In this document: one piece after another, positions 24,252 through 32,500 of the stretch
How positions within the stretch are numbered: position 1 is the stretch's first letter
How the letters are laid out: each line of letters opens with the position of its first letter
Source: Pseudoclavibacter sp. AY1F1
GTDB lineage: Bacteria; Actinomycetota; Actinomycetes; Actinomycetales; Microbacteriaceae
Direction: 5' to 3'
DNA: 39,450 nt
Assembly (NCBI RefSeq): GCF_002931075.1
Contig: NZ_PSTQ01000020.1
Coordinates: forward strand, 1 to 39,450
The notes under the pieces: model-generated
The model's input: only the letters and a program-made list of their open reading frames with translations
Database searches by the model: none
What the model was told of the DNA's origin: nothing
Program-made: the position numbers and the translations under genes

Positions 24252-24734
24252 CTAGCAGTTGACGGTCCTTGCGGTTCCAGAGACGTTTTTCTGCGTTCCG
24301 GGGGTAGCGGTGGCAAGCACGGTGCTCCCGTTCCGCGCGCGCAGGGTTTCAGATGTCCGCCCGTTTGCGATCGAGCGCACGGACCCGAGCGCGGCGGTGG
24401 AGTGCGTGCCGCAGGACGACCAGGAGAGCTTCGATCCACTCAGACTTGACCCACTGTATGCGCACACGTTGCCGCTGGCGCAGGAGCCCACAGCTCGCTG
24501 TCGGTCCCGCGACGGGGAGGCGCTAGCTTCCTCGGAGAGGAGCGTCATACCAAGATCTGGCCAGTAGGCGGTGTGCTCCCCGGTCGCGTGCCCTCCCGGT
24601 ACCGCATCCAGCGCGTAGGTCACGATCTCGTCCACATCGACAACAGTCGTTTCTGCCTGCGCTGCTGGAGCGCCAACGAACAACATGAGCAGTGCAAGGC
24701 TGCCTGCGAGTGTCGCGGTGTGTCGTGCTGTCAT
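24252..24734 (-). CDS. second secreted I36-like protein, end of cassette B
   Basis: A 160-aa secreted protein: signal peptide 1-27 (AQA|ET), a pro-like segment to about 80, then a compact domain with four cysteines (85, 91, 108, 160). GNVCAYSGSSLSGSKLSW followed by SVRSIANGR resembles the I36/crystallin-like pattern of the cassette A protein. It overlaps the anti-sigma stop as ATGA and is the last gene of the seven-gene operon. It may be the exported effector, or a protective inhibitor produced together with the peptide. Confidence 0.75.
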   Translation of the reverse strand: MTARHTATLAGSLALLMLFVGAPAAQAETTVVDVDEIVTYALDAVPGGHATGEHTAYWPDLGMTLLSEEASASPSRDRQRAVGSCASGNVCAYSGSSLSGSKLSWSSCGTHSTAALGSVRSIANGRTSETLRARNGSTVLATATPGTQKNVSGTARTVNC

Positions 24735-25765
24735 GGTGTCGTCTCCCAGATGGTGTAGGCGGTTGTGGCGCCGGCTGGAATATCTCCCCAGTCGGTAGTT
24801 CGGAGGGTTTCGAGACCTACGACTCGCCCGGTTTCGGTAGAGATCAGCAGGACGTCGCGGTTGCCGCTCGTCGAGTCCGCGGCGATCCCGATCACGGGCC
24901 GTCCGGCACGGTCAGTTGTGGTGCCGTACACCCTGACGTCGGGCTGGCTGAGCAGGATCTCGAGGAGTGCCCCGTGTTGACGGTCAGTGAGTGTCCACAC
25001 GGCTAGAAGTCCCGAGATGGCTTCGATGACCTCGAACCCTGACGCCTGTGGAGTTCCGCCGTATTCCTCAAGCGCTTCCCGCAGCTGGGCAGGTGAGTCG
25101 CCTGGGAGGGTGGTGCTCGTTGGGACGTCGTACTCCCCCGCAGCGTAGATCTCATCGACAATCACGGTGCCCGGGGCCGGGGCATCTTCTGGGACGAGCT
25201 GCGGTGCTTCCACACTCTTATAGGGGACGCCCGCCGTGAGTGTAAATCGGCCAGACCGGTCTTCCCCCCAGCTCAACTCGGCGACCTGCGGGCTGATAGC
25301 AGTACTCGTGTCCTCGTCCCCCTCGGTGTACTGCAAGTACCAGCCAACGGAGCGTGCATATCGCTGCGCTTCGGTGACTGCCGGGTTTGCCGTGAGCTTT
25401 TCAAAGAGCATGGTCCGGACTTCCTGGTGCGTGAGCTCAGTGGGCTGGAACTCCAGCGGCGGTGGGGTACGCGCTGCGGCGGTGTTGGTCGGCGTCATCA
25501 TGAGACCGACTATGACGAGCAGTACAACGACGCTTACCGCGACCCGGGTGAAGATCGGCGTCGCTGTGCGCTGCAGAAGTACCCAACTCCCGGAACGCGT
25601 TCGCGACGGAGTGGATGGTGTCTCTGCAGCGCGTCGCGTTGCGGGTGTGGCGATGATGCGAGCGAGGAGCGCTTGGTGCCGCGGGGCGAGTTCGCCGTCT
25701 TCAGCGCCTCTGACCGGATCGAGTTCTCCCATCATCGTCTCGAGGCGGCGTTCCTGGTCGGTCAT
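24731..25765 (-). CDS. putative membrane anti-sigma factor (CU044_5270-like)
   Basis: A 344-aa single-pass membrane protein. The acidic cytoplasmic N-terminus (1-70, with MMGELDPVRG) resembles CU044_5270-type proteins commonly encoded directly after ECF sigma factors. The transmembrane helix is at about 72-91. A large extracellular domain (100-344) ends in a beta-rich part (LLISTETGRVVGLETLRT). It lacks the HxxxC of zinc anti-sigma factors. It overlaps the sigma gene by TGATG and the I36-like gene by ATGA. The extracellular domain could sense the exported product, which would close a feedback loop. Confidence 0.75.
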   Translation of the reverse strand: MTDQERRLETMMGELDPVRGAEDGELAPRHQALLARIIATPATRRAAETPSTPSRTRSGSWVLLQRTATPIFTRVAVSVVVLLVIVGLMMTPTNTAAARTPPPLEFQPTELTHQEVRTMLFEKLTANPAVTEAQRYARSVGWYLQYTEGDEDTSTAISPQVAELSWGEDRSGRFTLTAGVPYKSVEAPQLVPEDAPAPGTVIVDEIYAAGEYDVPTSTTLPGDSPAQLREALEEYGGTPQASGFEVIEAISGLLAVWTLTDRQHGALLEILLSQPDVRVYGTTTDRAGRPVIGIAADSTSGNRDVLLISTETGRVVGLETLRTTDWGDIPAGATTAYTIWETTP

Positions 25766-26295
25766 CAGCGGGCCTTCTTCATCGCGGATCGTTGCAAAGG
25801 TGCTTGGTCAGTGGTGTCGGAGAGTGCGTGACGCAGACGTTTCCGTGCGCGACTCAATGTCGTCCACGCGTTGGGTGTGCTGCACCCCAGGACTTCTGCG
25901 ATCTCAGACGCGTTCAGCCCTTCCCAGTAGTGAAGGGTTATGGCCTCTCGATCGCGGTCGCCGAGGAGGAGTAAGGCATCGCGCAGCGAGAGCAGGTCGA
26001 GGGGGTCGGCGGTGTGGCCCGGCTCCTCATGGAGACGCGTCAATGCGATTTGAACCGCCTCTTTTCGCTCGTCACTGCGGTAACGGTCGGCGATCTTGTT
26101 GGCGGCCACCCGGTACAGCCATGGCAGCTGGGGGCGTTGGCCTTCGGACCAGCTCTGCCAGGCTGCCGTGAAGACCTCTGCTGCGATGTCTTCGGCGAGT
26201 GCGAGTGTGGGGAGCCGGCGTTGCGCATACTTGAGGATCTTGGGGTGGTTGATCGTGAAGAGTGCCTCGAAGGTGTCGGGGTCAGCTGTCAACAT
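25765..26295 (-). CDS. ECF-family RNA polymerase sigma factor
   Basis: A 176-aa sigma-70-family factor. Region 2 spans about 9-76 (FEALFTINHPKILKYAQRRL ... LPWLYRVAANKIADRYR). Region 4 spans about 104-158 (LGDRDREAITLHYWEGLNASEIAEVLGCS, then a recognition helix). There is no extended C-terminal domain. The ATG lies within the last 14 nt of the ATPase gene, with GAGG just upstream, so it is translated with the transporter. Placement of a sigma factor inside the operon, followed by its probable anti-sigma factor, points to autoregulation of the export cassette. Confidence 0.92.
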   Translation of the reverse strand: MLTADPDTFEALFTINHPKILKYAQRRLPTLALAEDIAAEVFTAAWQSWSEGQRPQLPWLYRVAANKIADRYRSDERKEAVQIALTRLHEEPGHTADPLDLLSLRDALLLLGDRDREAITLHYWEGLNASEIAEVLGCSTPNAWTTLSRARKRLRHALSDTTDQAPLQRSAMKKAR

Positions 26296-26974
26296 GCGGC
26301 CTCAGCGTCTCTTCATCCACGAGGCCCAGTCCCTGGATGCGGAACCGGCGTTGGCATCTCTCTGCAACGCGTTCGCTGTGTGTAGCAACGATCAGGACGG
26401 CCCCTTGCTGCTGCAGGGTGTCGAAAACGTCGAGGATGCGATCTTCGGTGTCTTCATCAAGCGCCCCAGTCGGTTCGTCAGCCAAAATGAGGGCTGGCTT
26501 CTTGACGACGGCGCGGGCGATGGCCACGCGTTGCGCTTCGCCTCCGGAGAGCCTCCCCACACGCCGCGCCGCGAGTGCCTCGATGCCAACCACACGCAGC
26601 GCGTCGAGCGCGGGCGCGCGATAGGCAGACTTGGTGGAGCCAAGCCCCAGCATGACGTTTTGGAGCACGGTGCGCTCTCTCAGGAGGTCGTAGCTCTGAG
26701 TAATGATGCCGACATGGGTTCGTCGGAACTCCGACATCGCGAGCTCGTTTCGGCGCAGTTCTTCGCCCGCAAAGCTGTAAGTCCCCCCGTACCGGACGTC
26801 GAGACCGGAGAGGATGCGCAACAGTGTGCTCTTCCCGGACCCGCTACGACCGAGGATGGCCGCGGAGCGGATGTCGTCGGGAAGGGTCAGGCTGAGATCT
26901 GCAAAGATGGGGCGCGACTGTCCGTCTGCTTCTGTGATGTTCTTCTCGACGCCGCGAAGAGTGACCGAGGTCAT
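26282..26974 (-). CDS. ABC transporter ATPase (LolD/MacB-type), bacteriocin-export group
   Basis: A 230-aa ATP-binding subunit: Walker A GRSGSGKST (42-50), signature LSGGE (142-146), Walker B LILADEP (162-168) and H199 (THS). Length and sequence style fit the LolD/MacB subfamily, including the ATPases of the lactococcin 972-type bacteriocin export group. It has no membrane segment of its own and is coupled by ATGA to the 425-aa permease. It should energise the two permeases. Confidence 0.9.
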   Translation of the reverse strand: MTSVTLRGVEKNITEADGQSRPIFADLSLTLPDDIRSAAILGRSGSGKSTLLRILSGLDVRYGGTYSFAGEELRRNELAMSEFRRTHVGIITQSYDLLRERTVLQNVMLGLGSTKSAYRAPALDALRVVGIEALAARRVGRLSGGEAQRVAIARAVVKKPALILADEPTGALDEDTEDRILDVFDTLQQQGAVLIVATHSERVAERCQRRFRIQGLGLVDEETLRPHVDS

Positions 26975-28248
26975 GCTGAGGCTCCTACCTGTGTGAATCG
27001 GGATGTGCCGAGCGCGGTCGTGCAGCCGAGATCAATCGCTGCGAGCGCAGCCAGGATCCACGGAATGCTGGAAGAGGCGACGGAGTCGTACGTTGGGAGT
27101 GCGTTGTAGAGGAGATGCAACGACACGGCGATGCATGCCCACTCGACCAGCACCATTGAGGCGAGGGACAGCTGCAGTGTTCCGCGGGATTGACCGAGAG
27201 TCCAACGCAGGCGCAGCGCCACGAGTCGTCGCCGCAAAGCGAACGCGCTGATCGCGAACACCAGCACGGTCGCCACGATGCCGACCAGCACTTGAAGCAT
27301 CCCCATGAGGCCTGCATTGCGTTGCAGCAATTCTCGAGTCATGGAGAACTGCGTGAGGTACTGAGGGACGTCGATCATTGCGTAGTCAGTGAAGCCGGTG
27401 TCTCGTGCTGCACGGTCGATCGTGTTGAGGACCTGGTCTGGGCTGTCTGTCTTGGGCGCGGCGACGTCGCTGTTCAACATCGCGAACGCCAGCACTCCAT
27501 CAAAGAACGGCGAGTCGCGGTCCTGTGAGTCCATCTCCGGCGGGTACGGAACGAGCATTGTGTCGTCGAGGAATGTGTTGATGTCGCCCTTGTAATACAT
27601 GGACGAGCCCGCGGGGAGAAGGCCGGAAACCTGGAAGGTGAAATCGCGAGAGTAGAACTGAGCGTCGAGTACATCACCGACCTCGTACACACCAGCGTAC
27701 CCAGCACCCAACAGGACTGGGATGACCCCACTGTCGTAGTCGATGGCTTCCCAATTGGGGACAGTACCCTGTTCGACGTCGAGCCCCGCAAATTCGAACG
27801 CGTGCTTGTTCATCTGCACGGCGCGCACATCTCGCACGGTTTTCCGGCTCACTTCGTCAACGTACTCCCCCGGCGCCAGCGTTTCCGCACCCAGCCATGC
27901 ATCGAATTCGTCTCCCCCACGGAAATCTGCCACAACGATCGGCTGCGCGAATGCGGAGATTAGCGTGAGCTCTTCCGAGGTGTTGAGCGTGTTGTAGAAG
28001 TCAGCGACCTTCGCCATCTCCTCGGGATCTGCCCGGACGCGTTCGAAAGCCCCATCGTCGAGAAAGGTGTCCGTGATGCTGTAGAGATTCTGCTCAGCAT
28101 CCGCGGGAAAGCTCGAACTCATCGCGTTGTCCGTCGATTCGAGGAAACTCATCGTGCTGTATACGCCCGTCAGGAACAGGACGACAATGGCACATTTGAC
28201 TGCGATGAGGAGCCAGTTCCGGCGAACATCAAACACGTTCTCACTCAT
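26971..28248 (-). CDS. FtsX/MacB-type permease 2 of cassette B
   Basis: A 425-aa membrane protein. The frame is open 84 codons further upstream, but ATG 28248 overlaps the previous stop as ATGA and starts directly before the first helix (LLIAVKCAIVVLFLTGVYS). A ~240-residue extracytoplasmic domain follows, then three C-terminal helices from about residue 300 (MLQVLVGIVATVLVFAISAF, and two more) with LRLRWTLGQSRGTLQ, the FtsX-like inter-helix motif. This is the 1+3 helix layout of MacB/FtsX permeases without a fused ATPase. It probably forms a heterodimer with the 332-aa permease. Confidence 0.8.
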   Translation of the reverse strand: MSENVFDVRRNWLLIAVKCAIVVLFLTGVYSTMSFLESTDNAMSSSFPADAEQNLYSITDTFLDDGAFERVRADPEEMAKVADFYNTLNTSEELTLISAFAQPIVVADFRGGDEFDAWLGAETLAPGEYVDEVSRKTVRDVRAVQMNKHAFEFAGLDVEQGTVPNWEAIDYDSGVIPVLLGAGYAGVYEVGDVLDAQFYSRDFTFQVSGLLPAGSSMYYKGDINTFLDDTMLVPYPPEMDSQDRDSPFFDGVLAFAMLNSDVAAPKTDSPDQVLNTIDRAARDTGFTDYAMIDVPQYLTQFSMTRELLQRNAGLMGMLQVLVGIVATVLVFAISAFALRRRLVALRLRWTLGQSRGTLQLSLASMVLVEWACIAVSLHLLYNALPTYDSVASSSIPWILAALAAIDLGCTTALGTSRFTQVGASA

Positions 28249-29243
28249 ACGCGGACCCGCCCAACGCGAAGGACCGTCACAATCAAGGAGACCAACGCCA
28301 CCAGATAGAGCGTTCCCACCGCGGCACTGAAAGGCCCTAGTAGACGCCAAGAAGGAGCCCCCACCACCGCAATGGCCGCCACAGCCGTCACCATCACCGC
28401 GGCGCACCACACCAAGGACACGGACGCGACACGACGCGTGAGCCGGCCAGGGTGACTTTGACCCCAGAGACGAAGCACTTGGTCCCGACCTTGGCTCCAC
28501 TGCGCAGAGAGGTATCCCGTCAACGCGGCTCCGAGGATCAGGAGTGCTGCCGCGAGTCCAAGCACGATAGGAGTCACGTAGTCGACGTTCGTCCTCCGCG
28601 AGAGTCCTGCGTCGACATACCTCGCGCCTTCGATGGTGGCACCGACCAACTCTGCATCGCGTCCGTCCACCACGAATGACCGCGGATCATGCGCCTCGAA
28701 CAGCGCAGGGTCGTAGATGAGGATGTCATCGGCAACGAGGCTGCGATCGGACGTACCGAGACGCCCCGCAACTTCGTACCGCTCAGCGAACGCTCCAGCG
28801 TCCAGCATCACAGCACTCTCAGCGTGCGCAGCGCCGATCATGGCCCCGGGCCGCTCGTCACTGACAGTCCATCGCAGGTCATGGATCGGGAGAAGGTCGG
28901 AAATGGGCTCTCCGGTCGAAACCACGCCTCGGAGATGCGGGTCGTCGGCGAGCTCGATGTAGATCTGCACGTCCAGGCCGGAAGCTCGTGCGTCGGTTAA
29001 CGTCGCTGCAACATCGCCCGTCATCACCATCGCCCGCCCGGAGTACAGCGCGTTCGATTCGCGCAGCACAGCAGCTTGTGCAGCCTGGAAAGACAACGCC
29101 GCCAAGGAAAGCAAGGTGAGACACAACGTCATGACTACAAGCGACACGGTGGATCTGAGACGCATACGGAACGCTTTCGGAAGAAGATCGAGCAGGCAGT
29201 CGGGGCACGGAGACGCATCAGGTTGCGTCTCCGTGCGCACCAT
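28245..29243 (-). CDS. FtsX/MacB-type permease 1 of cassette B
   Basis: A 332-aa membrane protein: first helix at about 31-57 (VSLVVMTLCLTLLSLAALSF), extracytoplasmic domain of about 165 residues, then three helices in the last 110 residues (PIVLGLAAALLILGAALTGYL and two more) with an FtsX-like VLRLWGQSHPGRLTRR loop. It is smaller than its neighbour, mainly in the outer domain. The ATG follows the peptide gene's TAA with no gap (TAAATG), so translation is likely coupled. Confidence 0.75.
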   Translation of the reverse strand: MVRTETQPDASPCPDCLLDLLPKAFRMRLRSTVSLVVMTLCLTLLSLAALSFQAAQAAVLRESNALYSGRAMVMTGDVAATLTDARASGLDVQIYIELADDPHLRGVVSTGEPISDLLPIHDLRWTVSDERPGAMIGAAHAESAVMLDAGAFAERYEVAGRLGTSDRSLVADDILIYDPALFEAHDPRSFVVDGRDAELVGATIEGARYVDAGLSRRTNVDYVTPIVLGLAAALLILGAALTGYLSAQWSQGRDQVLRLWGQSHPGRLTRRVASVSLVWCAAVMVTAVAAIAVVGAPSWRLLGPFSAAVGTLYLVALVSLIVTVLRVGRVRV

Positions 29244-29654
29244 TTACTGACCGTAGAAGGTGTACGCGGTTCCTGGGCTTACCAGGTCCCCACCGACGAC
29301 CCGGAACGGCTTCCACGCCGTCACGGCCTCTGTGCCGCCTCGACCGTAGACCCTGTTGGAATCGGCGTTGATAGAGCTGCCCGACTTCAACTGGGCGCGA
29401 GTGTAGTGGTAGACCCCCGACCACGTCGTCCACCCGTGCGAGCGCTTGTTCGTGGTCCCGTTGATGGACTTCTGCTCCGCAGTGCCGCGGTGGTTGACCT
29501 GGGCAGCGCGTGCGCCCGGCTCCACGGACGACGAGGCAACATTCCCATCGACCTCACTCCACCCCAGCGTCTCTGCACTCGCTGTCGTCGCCATGCCGCC
29601 TACGAGTGTCACCGTGGCCGCGACGACGAGTAATCCTCGAAGAGTCTTCATCAT
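29244..29654 (-). CDS. secreted peptide precursor, lactococcin 972-like export substrate
   Basis: A 136-aa precursor. Signal peptide 1-27 (LVVAATVTLVGGMATTASA). The mature ~109 residues have no cysteines and are rich in Gly, Ser, Thr and aromatics, with HGWTTWSGVYHYTRAQL, NADSNRVYGRGG and a C-terminal AYTFYG, the general character of lactococcin 972-group peptides. That family is likewise encoded upstream of dedicated ABC genes. Two adjacent ATG codons (29654 and 29651) follow a GGGATAAGGGA ribosome-binding region; the frame is open further but that part is not plausible. It is the first gene of cassette B. A bacteriocin or signal peptide is the best guess. Confidence 0.65.
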   Translation of the reverse strand: MMKTLRGLLVVAATVTLVGGMATTASAETLGWSEVDGNVASSSVEPGARAAQVNHRGTAEQKSINGTTNKRSHGWTTWSGVYHYTRAQLKSGSSINADSNRVYGRGGTEAVTAWKPFRVVGGDLVSPGTAYTFYGQ

Positions 29655-29949
29655 TCCCTTATCCCTGAGGGCCGTTCGTGGTGCTCGCGCGTGTTGACTC
29701 GCGCAAACCAGACTGCTCCCTGCAGCCGACCGACACGTCACACAAGCCAACGTGCCCCACCCCTCGCATCGTTTGTCGCCTGCCGGGCCGATTCCTGACA
29801 CTGGATTCAAAAGTTCTTAATCGGCAATTGCGTCAAAGAGGCGAACTTAGATCGTCGGGGTCGTGCACCACACAGAGGCGAGATACCGATTCCGTCCTAG
29901 CAGCTGCGCGAGAGCTTCCTGCCGTTGACGGAGCCCCACTATCTTCTTC
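29655..29949. promoter_or_regulatory. upstream region of cassette B
   Basis: These 295 bp hold no gene. They must carry the promoter for the seven-gene cassette. A TTGACG (minus strand, near 29840) is the only -35-like site, without a good -10, which would suit recognition by the operon's own ECF sigma factor, but no pair of boxes can be assigned. Confidence 0.3.
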
Positions 29950-30381
29950 CTACCGGTTGAGGAGTGATCCTCGGAGGCGTTGGCCACCCCGGGCTCGGCA
30001 TGATTCCTGCCCCTGATGGAGCACGCGATGCTGGGACTCCCATTCGCGGAGCACTTGCCATGGCAGTGTCAGCGTTGGCCACACGCGCTCGAGTCGCTGC
30101 GCGTTGATCAGCTCGACGACATCCGCCTGCGTGCCCTCGTTCAAGATTGCCGTGTAGGCGTCAGCGGCTTGGTTGTCGTCAGTGATTTCGAAGTCGCGGT
30201 TCGGCCCCCAGTAGAGGGCGTGCGAGAGCGTCAGGACTCCTGATGCTGGCCCGCGGAGCTCGCGCAGGTCATCGACCACCGCGTATGGGCGGAAGTCCCT
30301 GACGTGTACCTGCTGATCGGCGTTCACGCGCTGATCGTATCCAACCGACACGGATAGGCCCAGGACGCCGCCACGACTCAT
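29950..30381 (-). CDS. hypothetical protein
   Basis: A 143-aa protein of unknown family. Residues 1-110 look like a mixed alpha/beta domain (VHVRDFRPYAVVDDLREL, GVLTLSHALYWGPN, ADVVELINAQRLERVWPTL, LPWQVLREWE); the tail is basic. No catalytic motif or membrane segment is visible. Its ATG overlaps the stop of the upstream membrane-protein gene, so the two are coupled. Confidence 0.7.
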   Translation of the reverse strand: MSRGGVLGLSVSVGYDQRVNADQQVHVRDFRPYAVVDDLRELRGPASGVLTLSHALYWGPNRDFEITDDNQAADAYTAILNEGTQADVVELINAQRLERVWPTLTLPWQVLREWESQHRVLHQGQESCRARGGQRLRGSLLNR

Positions 30382-31226
30382 GAGCTGACTGACCCCGCTC
30401 TCTTCTCACGCACCTCCGAGGGCTGTGAGTCCTGAAGTGCCGCTTCGAGCGTCGGATAGAACTGCACGGCAGGCCAAGGCCTGGTTTCATCGTGCTCGGT
30501 CGGGGCGAACTCCACTCGCGGTGCGTCCCTCTCCGGCAAGTCCGCACCCGGTGCGGGTGCGGCCTCCGGGATCTGGACGGCGTACTTCGCGTCGCGGGCA
30601 CGTTCTTTCTGCTCCCGCCGTTCGGCGCGCTGCCATTGCCGGTCCTCCCGGGCCTCCCGGCGCGCGCTGCGCCGGAGCGCTCCCCAGACCCAGAACGGGA
30701 GGCGCGTGAGGACTTCGTTCACGTAGAGCACGTTGGAGTCTCCCCAGTGGCGTCCGCGACCGTACTCGCCTCGCACCAGGAGCACGTCTCCCCGCGTGGG
30801 CCATGCCTCCGCAAACCACGATGACGAGTCGTCCCCGTGCACGTCCTTCACGGAGTAGCGCGAGCCGGTTGGGTACGCCCCTTCGAGGCGTCCCACCCGC
30901 ACAAGCCTGGCGTCCGAGGGGCAGAGACGCGTGACGGACTCGAGGTAGTCGAGTTTGGCTTCGTCGCTCGCGAAGTACCCCCACCGGGATCCGCCGCGCA
31001 TCCACCAGATGGCGACCTCGCTGACGACCGCGCACACGAGCGCGGCCGCGCCGAATCCGGCGAGCCACCATCCAAGTGTGTCTCGCAGCACGTCGACCAC
31101 GGTCCCGCCGACCAGCCACGCCAGCAGGGCCAGGGCAGCGAGCAGCGTGCCTGCCACGACGGTGGCGCGTCCGCTCGCCCATCGCAGCGAAGACCATGTG
31201 ATCAACGGTTCCCCCTGAGTGTCCAT
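30378..31226 (-). CDS. membrane protein of unknown function
   Basis: A 282-aa protein with two transmembrane helices (about 20-42 and 50-72), a cytoplasmic domain containing RWGYFASDEAKLDYLESVTRL, LVRVGRLEG and DVLLVRGEYGRGRHWG, and a highly charged helical segment (about 190-225, RREAREDRQWQRAERREQKERAR) followed by an acidic, proline-rich tail. It starts at ATG 31226 without a ribosome-binding site, six bases after a TACAGT hexamer. First of a two-gene unit lying between cassette B and the methylase operon. It may belong to the transfer apparatus, but nothing proves it. Confidence 0.75.
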   Translation of the reverse strand: MDTQGEPLITWSSLRWASGRATVVAGTLLAALALLAWLVGGTVVDVLRDTLGWWLAGFGAAALVCAVVSEVAIWWMRGGSRWGYFASDEAKLDYLESVTRLCPSDARLVRVGRLEGAYPTGSRYSVKDVHGDDSSSWFAEAWPTRGDVLLVRGEYGRGRHWGDSNVLYVNEVLTRLPFWVWGALRRSARREAREDRQWQRAERREQKERARDAKYAVQIPEAAPAPGADLPERDAPRVEFAPTEHDETRPWPAVQFYPTLEAALQDSQPSEVREKRAGSVSS

Positions 31227-31232
31227 GACGAC

Positions 31233-31238
31233 ACTGTA
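31233..31238 (-). promoter_or_regulatory. candidate leaderless -10 box for 30378-31226
   Basis: Minus-strand TACAGT, six bases before the ATG, matches the spacing expected for a leaderless transcript. The -35 (CTGCGA at 17 bp) is weak. A hairpin terminator just upstream makes an independent promoter necessary here. Confidence 0.35.
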
Positions 31239-31271
31239 GGAGTCAGCACCGACATTCGCAGCCAACCGACA

Positions 31272-31308
31272 ACGCGGCCCCGAAACCGGGGTGGTTTGGG
31301 GGCCGCGT
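31272..31308 (-). terminator. terminator of the methylase operon
   Basis: A 10-bp stem (31272-31281 with 31299-31308), one G-G mismatch, then a further 5-bp AAACC/GGTTT stem with a 5-nt loop. It sits 57 nt after the stop of the 374-aa gene and before the next operon's start, so it closes the methylase operon. Confidence 0.75.
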
Positions 31309-31364
31309 GTGGTTGTGCGACTGCACCAGCGATCGCGCAGCCGGCGCGTGGGCGCGCACAACCT

Positions 31365-32489
31365 CTACATGGACGCTCCCGCCTGCTCAGGGACCGGCGC
31401 GACGGCCTGGGTCCGCACGTCGTTCGTGAAGCGGATTCCCTTCGACGCCTGGGCCAGCTTGTCGAGGTCGAGGAGTCGCGTCGCTCGGTACAGATCCTCG
31501 GCGCGCGCAAACGGTGCACGGAGCACCTCGCGGAGGCGGTCTGATTCGGCCTCGTCCTGACGTAGCAGCTTGTTTCCCATGGCGATGCCACGCGCGGGCA
31601 TGTTCAGCTCGAACTGGAGGATCCCGTACCCGCGCGCGTTGCGCAGCGTTTCCTGCTGAGATGCTTCTCGCCGCTCGATGCGATCGTTGTTCTGGACCAG
31701 CGCGAGCCGCGAAATGCTGGTCTTGTGCGCGTACGCGCGGAACTCCTGCGACAGGGCTCTCATGGTGGCGGTCACAGGTGCGACTTCCGGCACCCGAGAG
31801 ACAAGGTAGGCCGCGAGTCCTCCTCGAGCGCGTTCCTCCTGCATCACGTGCGCGTAGGTCGACCAGGGTGTTCCCTCGGGGTGGTCGCGGCCGCTCGAGA
31901 AGCGGACGAGCCCGTCGAGGTCCGAGCACTGATACGTGTCGAGTTGGCGCAGGAACCGCACGCTCTGCAGCTCCGCCTGGTACTCAAAGTCGAGGTCAGT
32001 GAGCATGAGTGCCTGCGTCTCTCGCTTGGCGATCGCGTATGCCCCGGGGCGGGGCCGTGCGGGGTTGGTGGGTGGCAGGGTGTGCAGGGTCCGTTCGCCG
32101 TGCGTGAATTGCTCGATGCGGAGCTCGTGGCGCAGATGCAGCAGTTGCTCTGTGGGCATGCCGCCTTCCCGCACCGACTGCCGAAGCTGAACAGGGAGCG
32201 CTTTTCGTGAAGGGTCGTGCCTGGGGTAGCGGGACTCGAGCCAGATGGGAACTGCGAGGCGCAGTGCGCGGCGTCCGGCGCTGCGCTTCACGTCCGTGAG
32301 GTCTCCCGTCTGACCTCTGCGCGCAACGTACTCGACGGCGTGCGCTCGCATCTCGCGGGTCGCGCTCCACGCGACGTGGTGCAGAAAGCGATCTTGGTCC
32401 TCGACGTGGTCGAAGCCCTCGACGGCAGGTCCGTCGGTGAAGTAGCTGCGCACCGTGCGTTCGACGGCGGCGTTGGCTTTCGTGATCAT
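31365..32489 (-). CDS. hypothetical protein with relaxase-like C-terminal tail
   Basis: A 374-aa soluble protein of unrecognised family, mostly helical and rich in Arg, Glu and Ala; blocks such as VEDQDRFLHHVAWSATREMR and DRLREVLRAPFARAEDLYRA look like helical bundles. ATG 32489 is used; it lies 11 nt after the stop of the 420-aa gene with GAGAG upstream. The C-terminus reads APVPEQAGASM, close to the PVSGPAGASI end of the methylase-helicase, but lacks RPxDxHA. Last gene of the four-gene operon, closed by a hairpin. A translocated companion of the methylase is a plausible role. Confidence 0.75.
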   Translation of the reverse strand: MITKANAAVERTVRSYFTDGPAVEGFDHVEDQDRFLHHVAWSATREMRAHAVEYVARRGQTGDLTDVKRSAGRRALRLAVPIWLESRYPRHDPSRKALPVQLRQSVREGGMPTEQLLHLRHELRIEQFTHGERTLHTLPPTNPARPRPGAYAIAKRETQALMLTDLDFEYQAELQSVRFLRQLDTYQCSDLDGLVRFSSGRDHPEGTPWSTYAHVMQEERARGGLAAYLVSRVPEVAPVTATMRALSQEFRAYAHKTSISRLALVQNNDRIERREASQQETLRNARGYGILQFELNMPARGIAMGNKLLRQDEAESDRLREVLRAPFARAEDLYRATRLLDLDKLAQASKGIRFTNDVRTQAVAPVPEQAGASM

Positions 32490-32500
32490 CAGCGGTTCTC

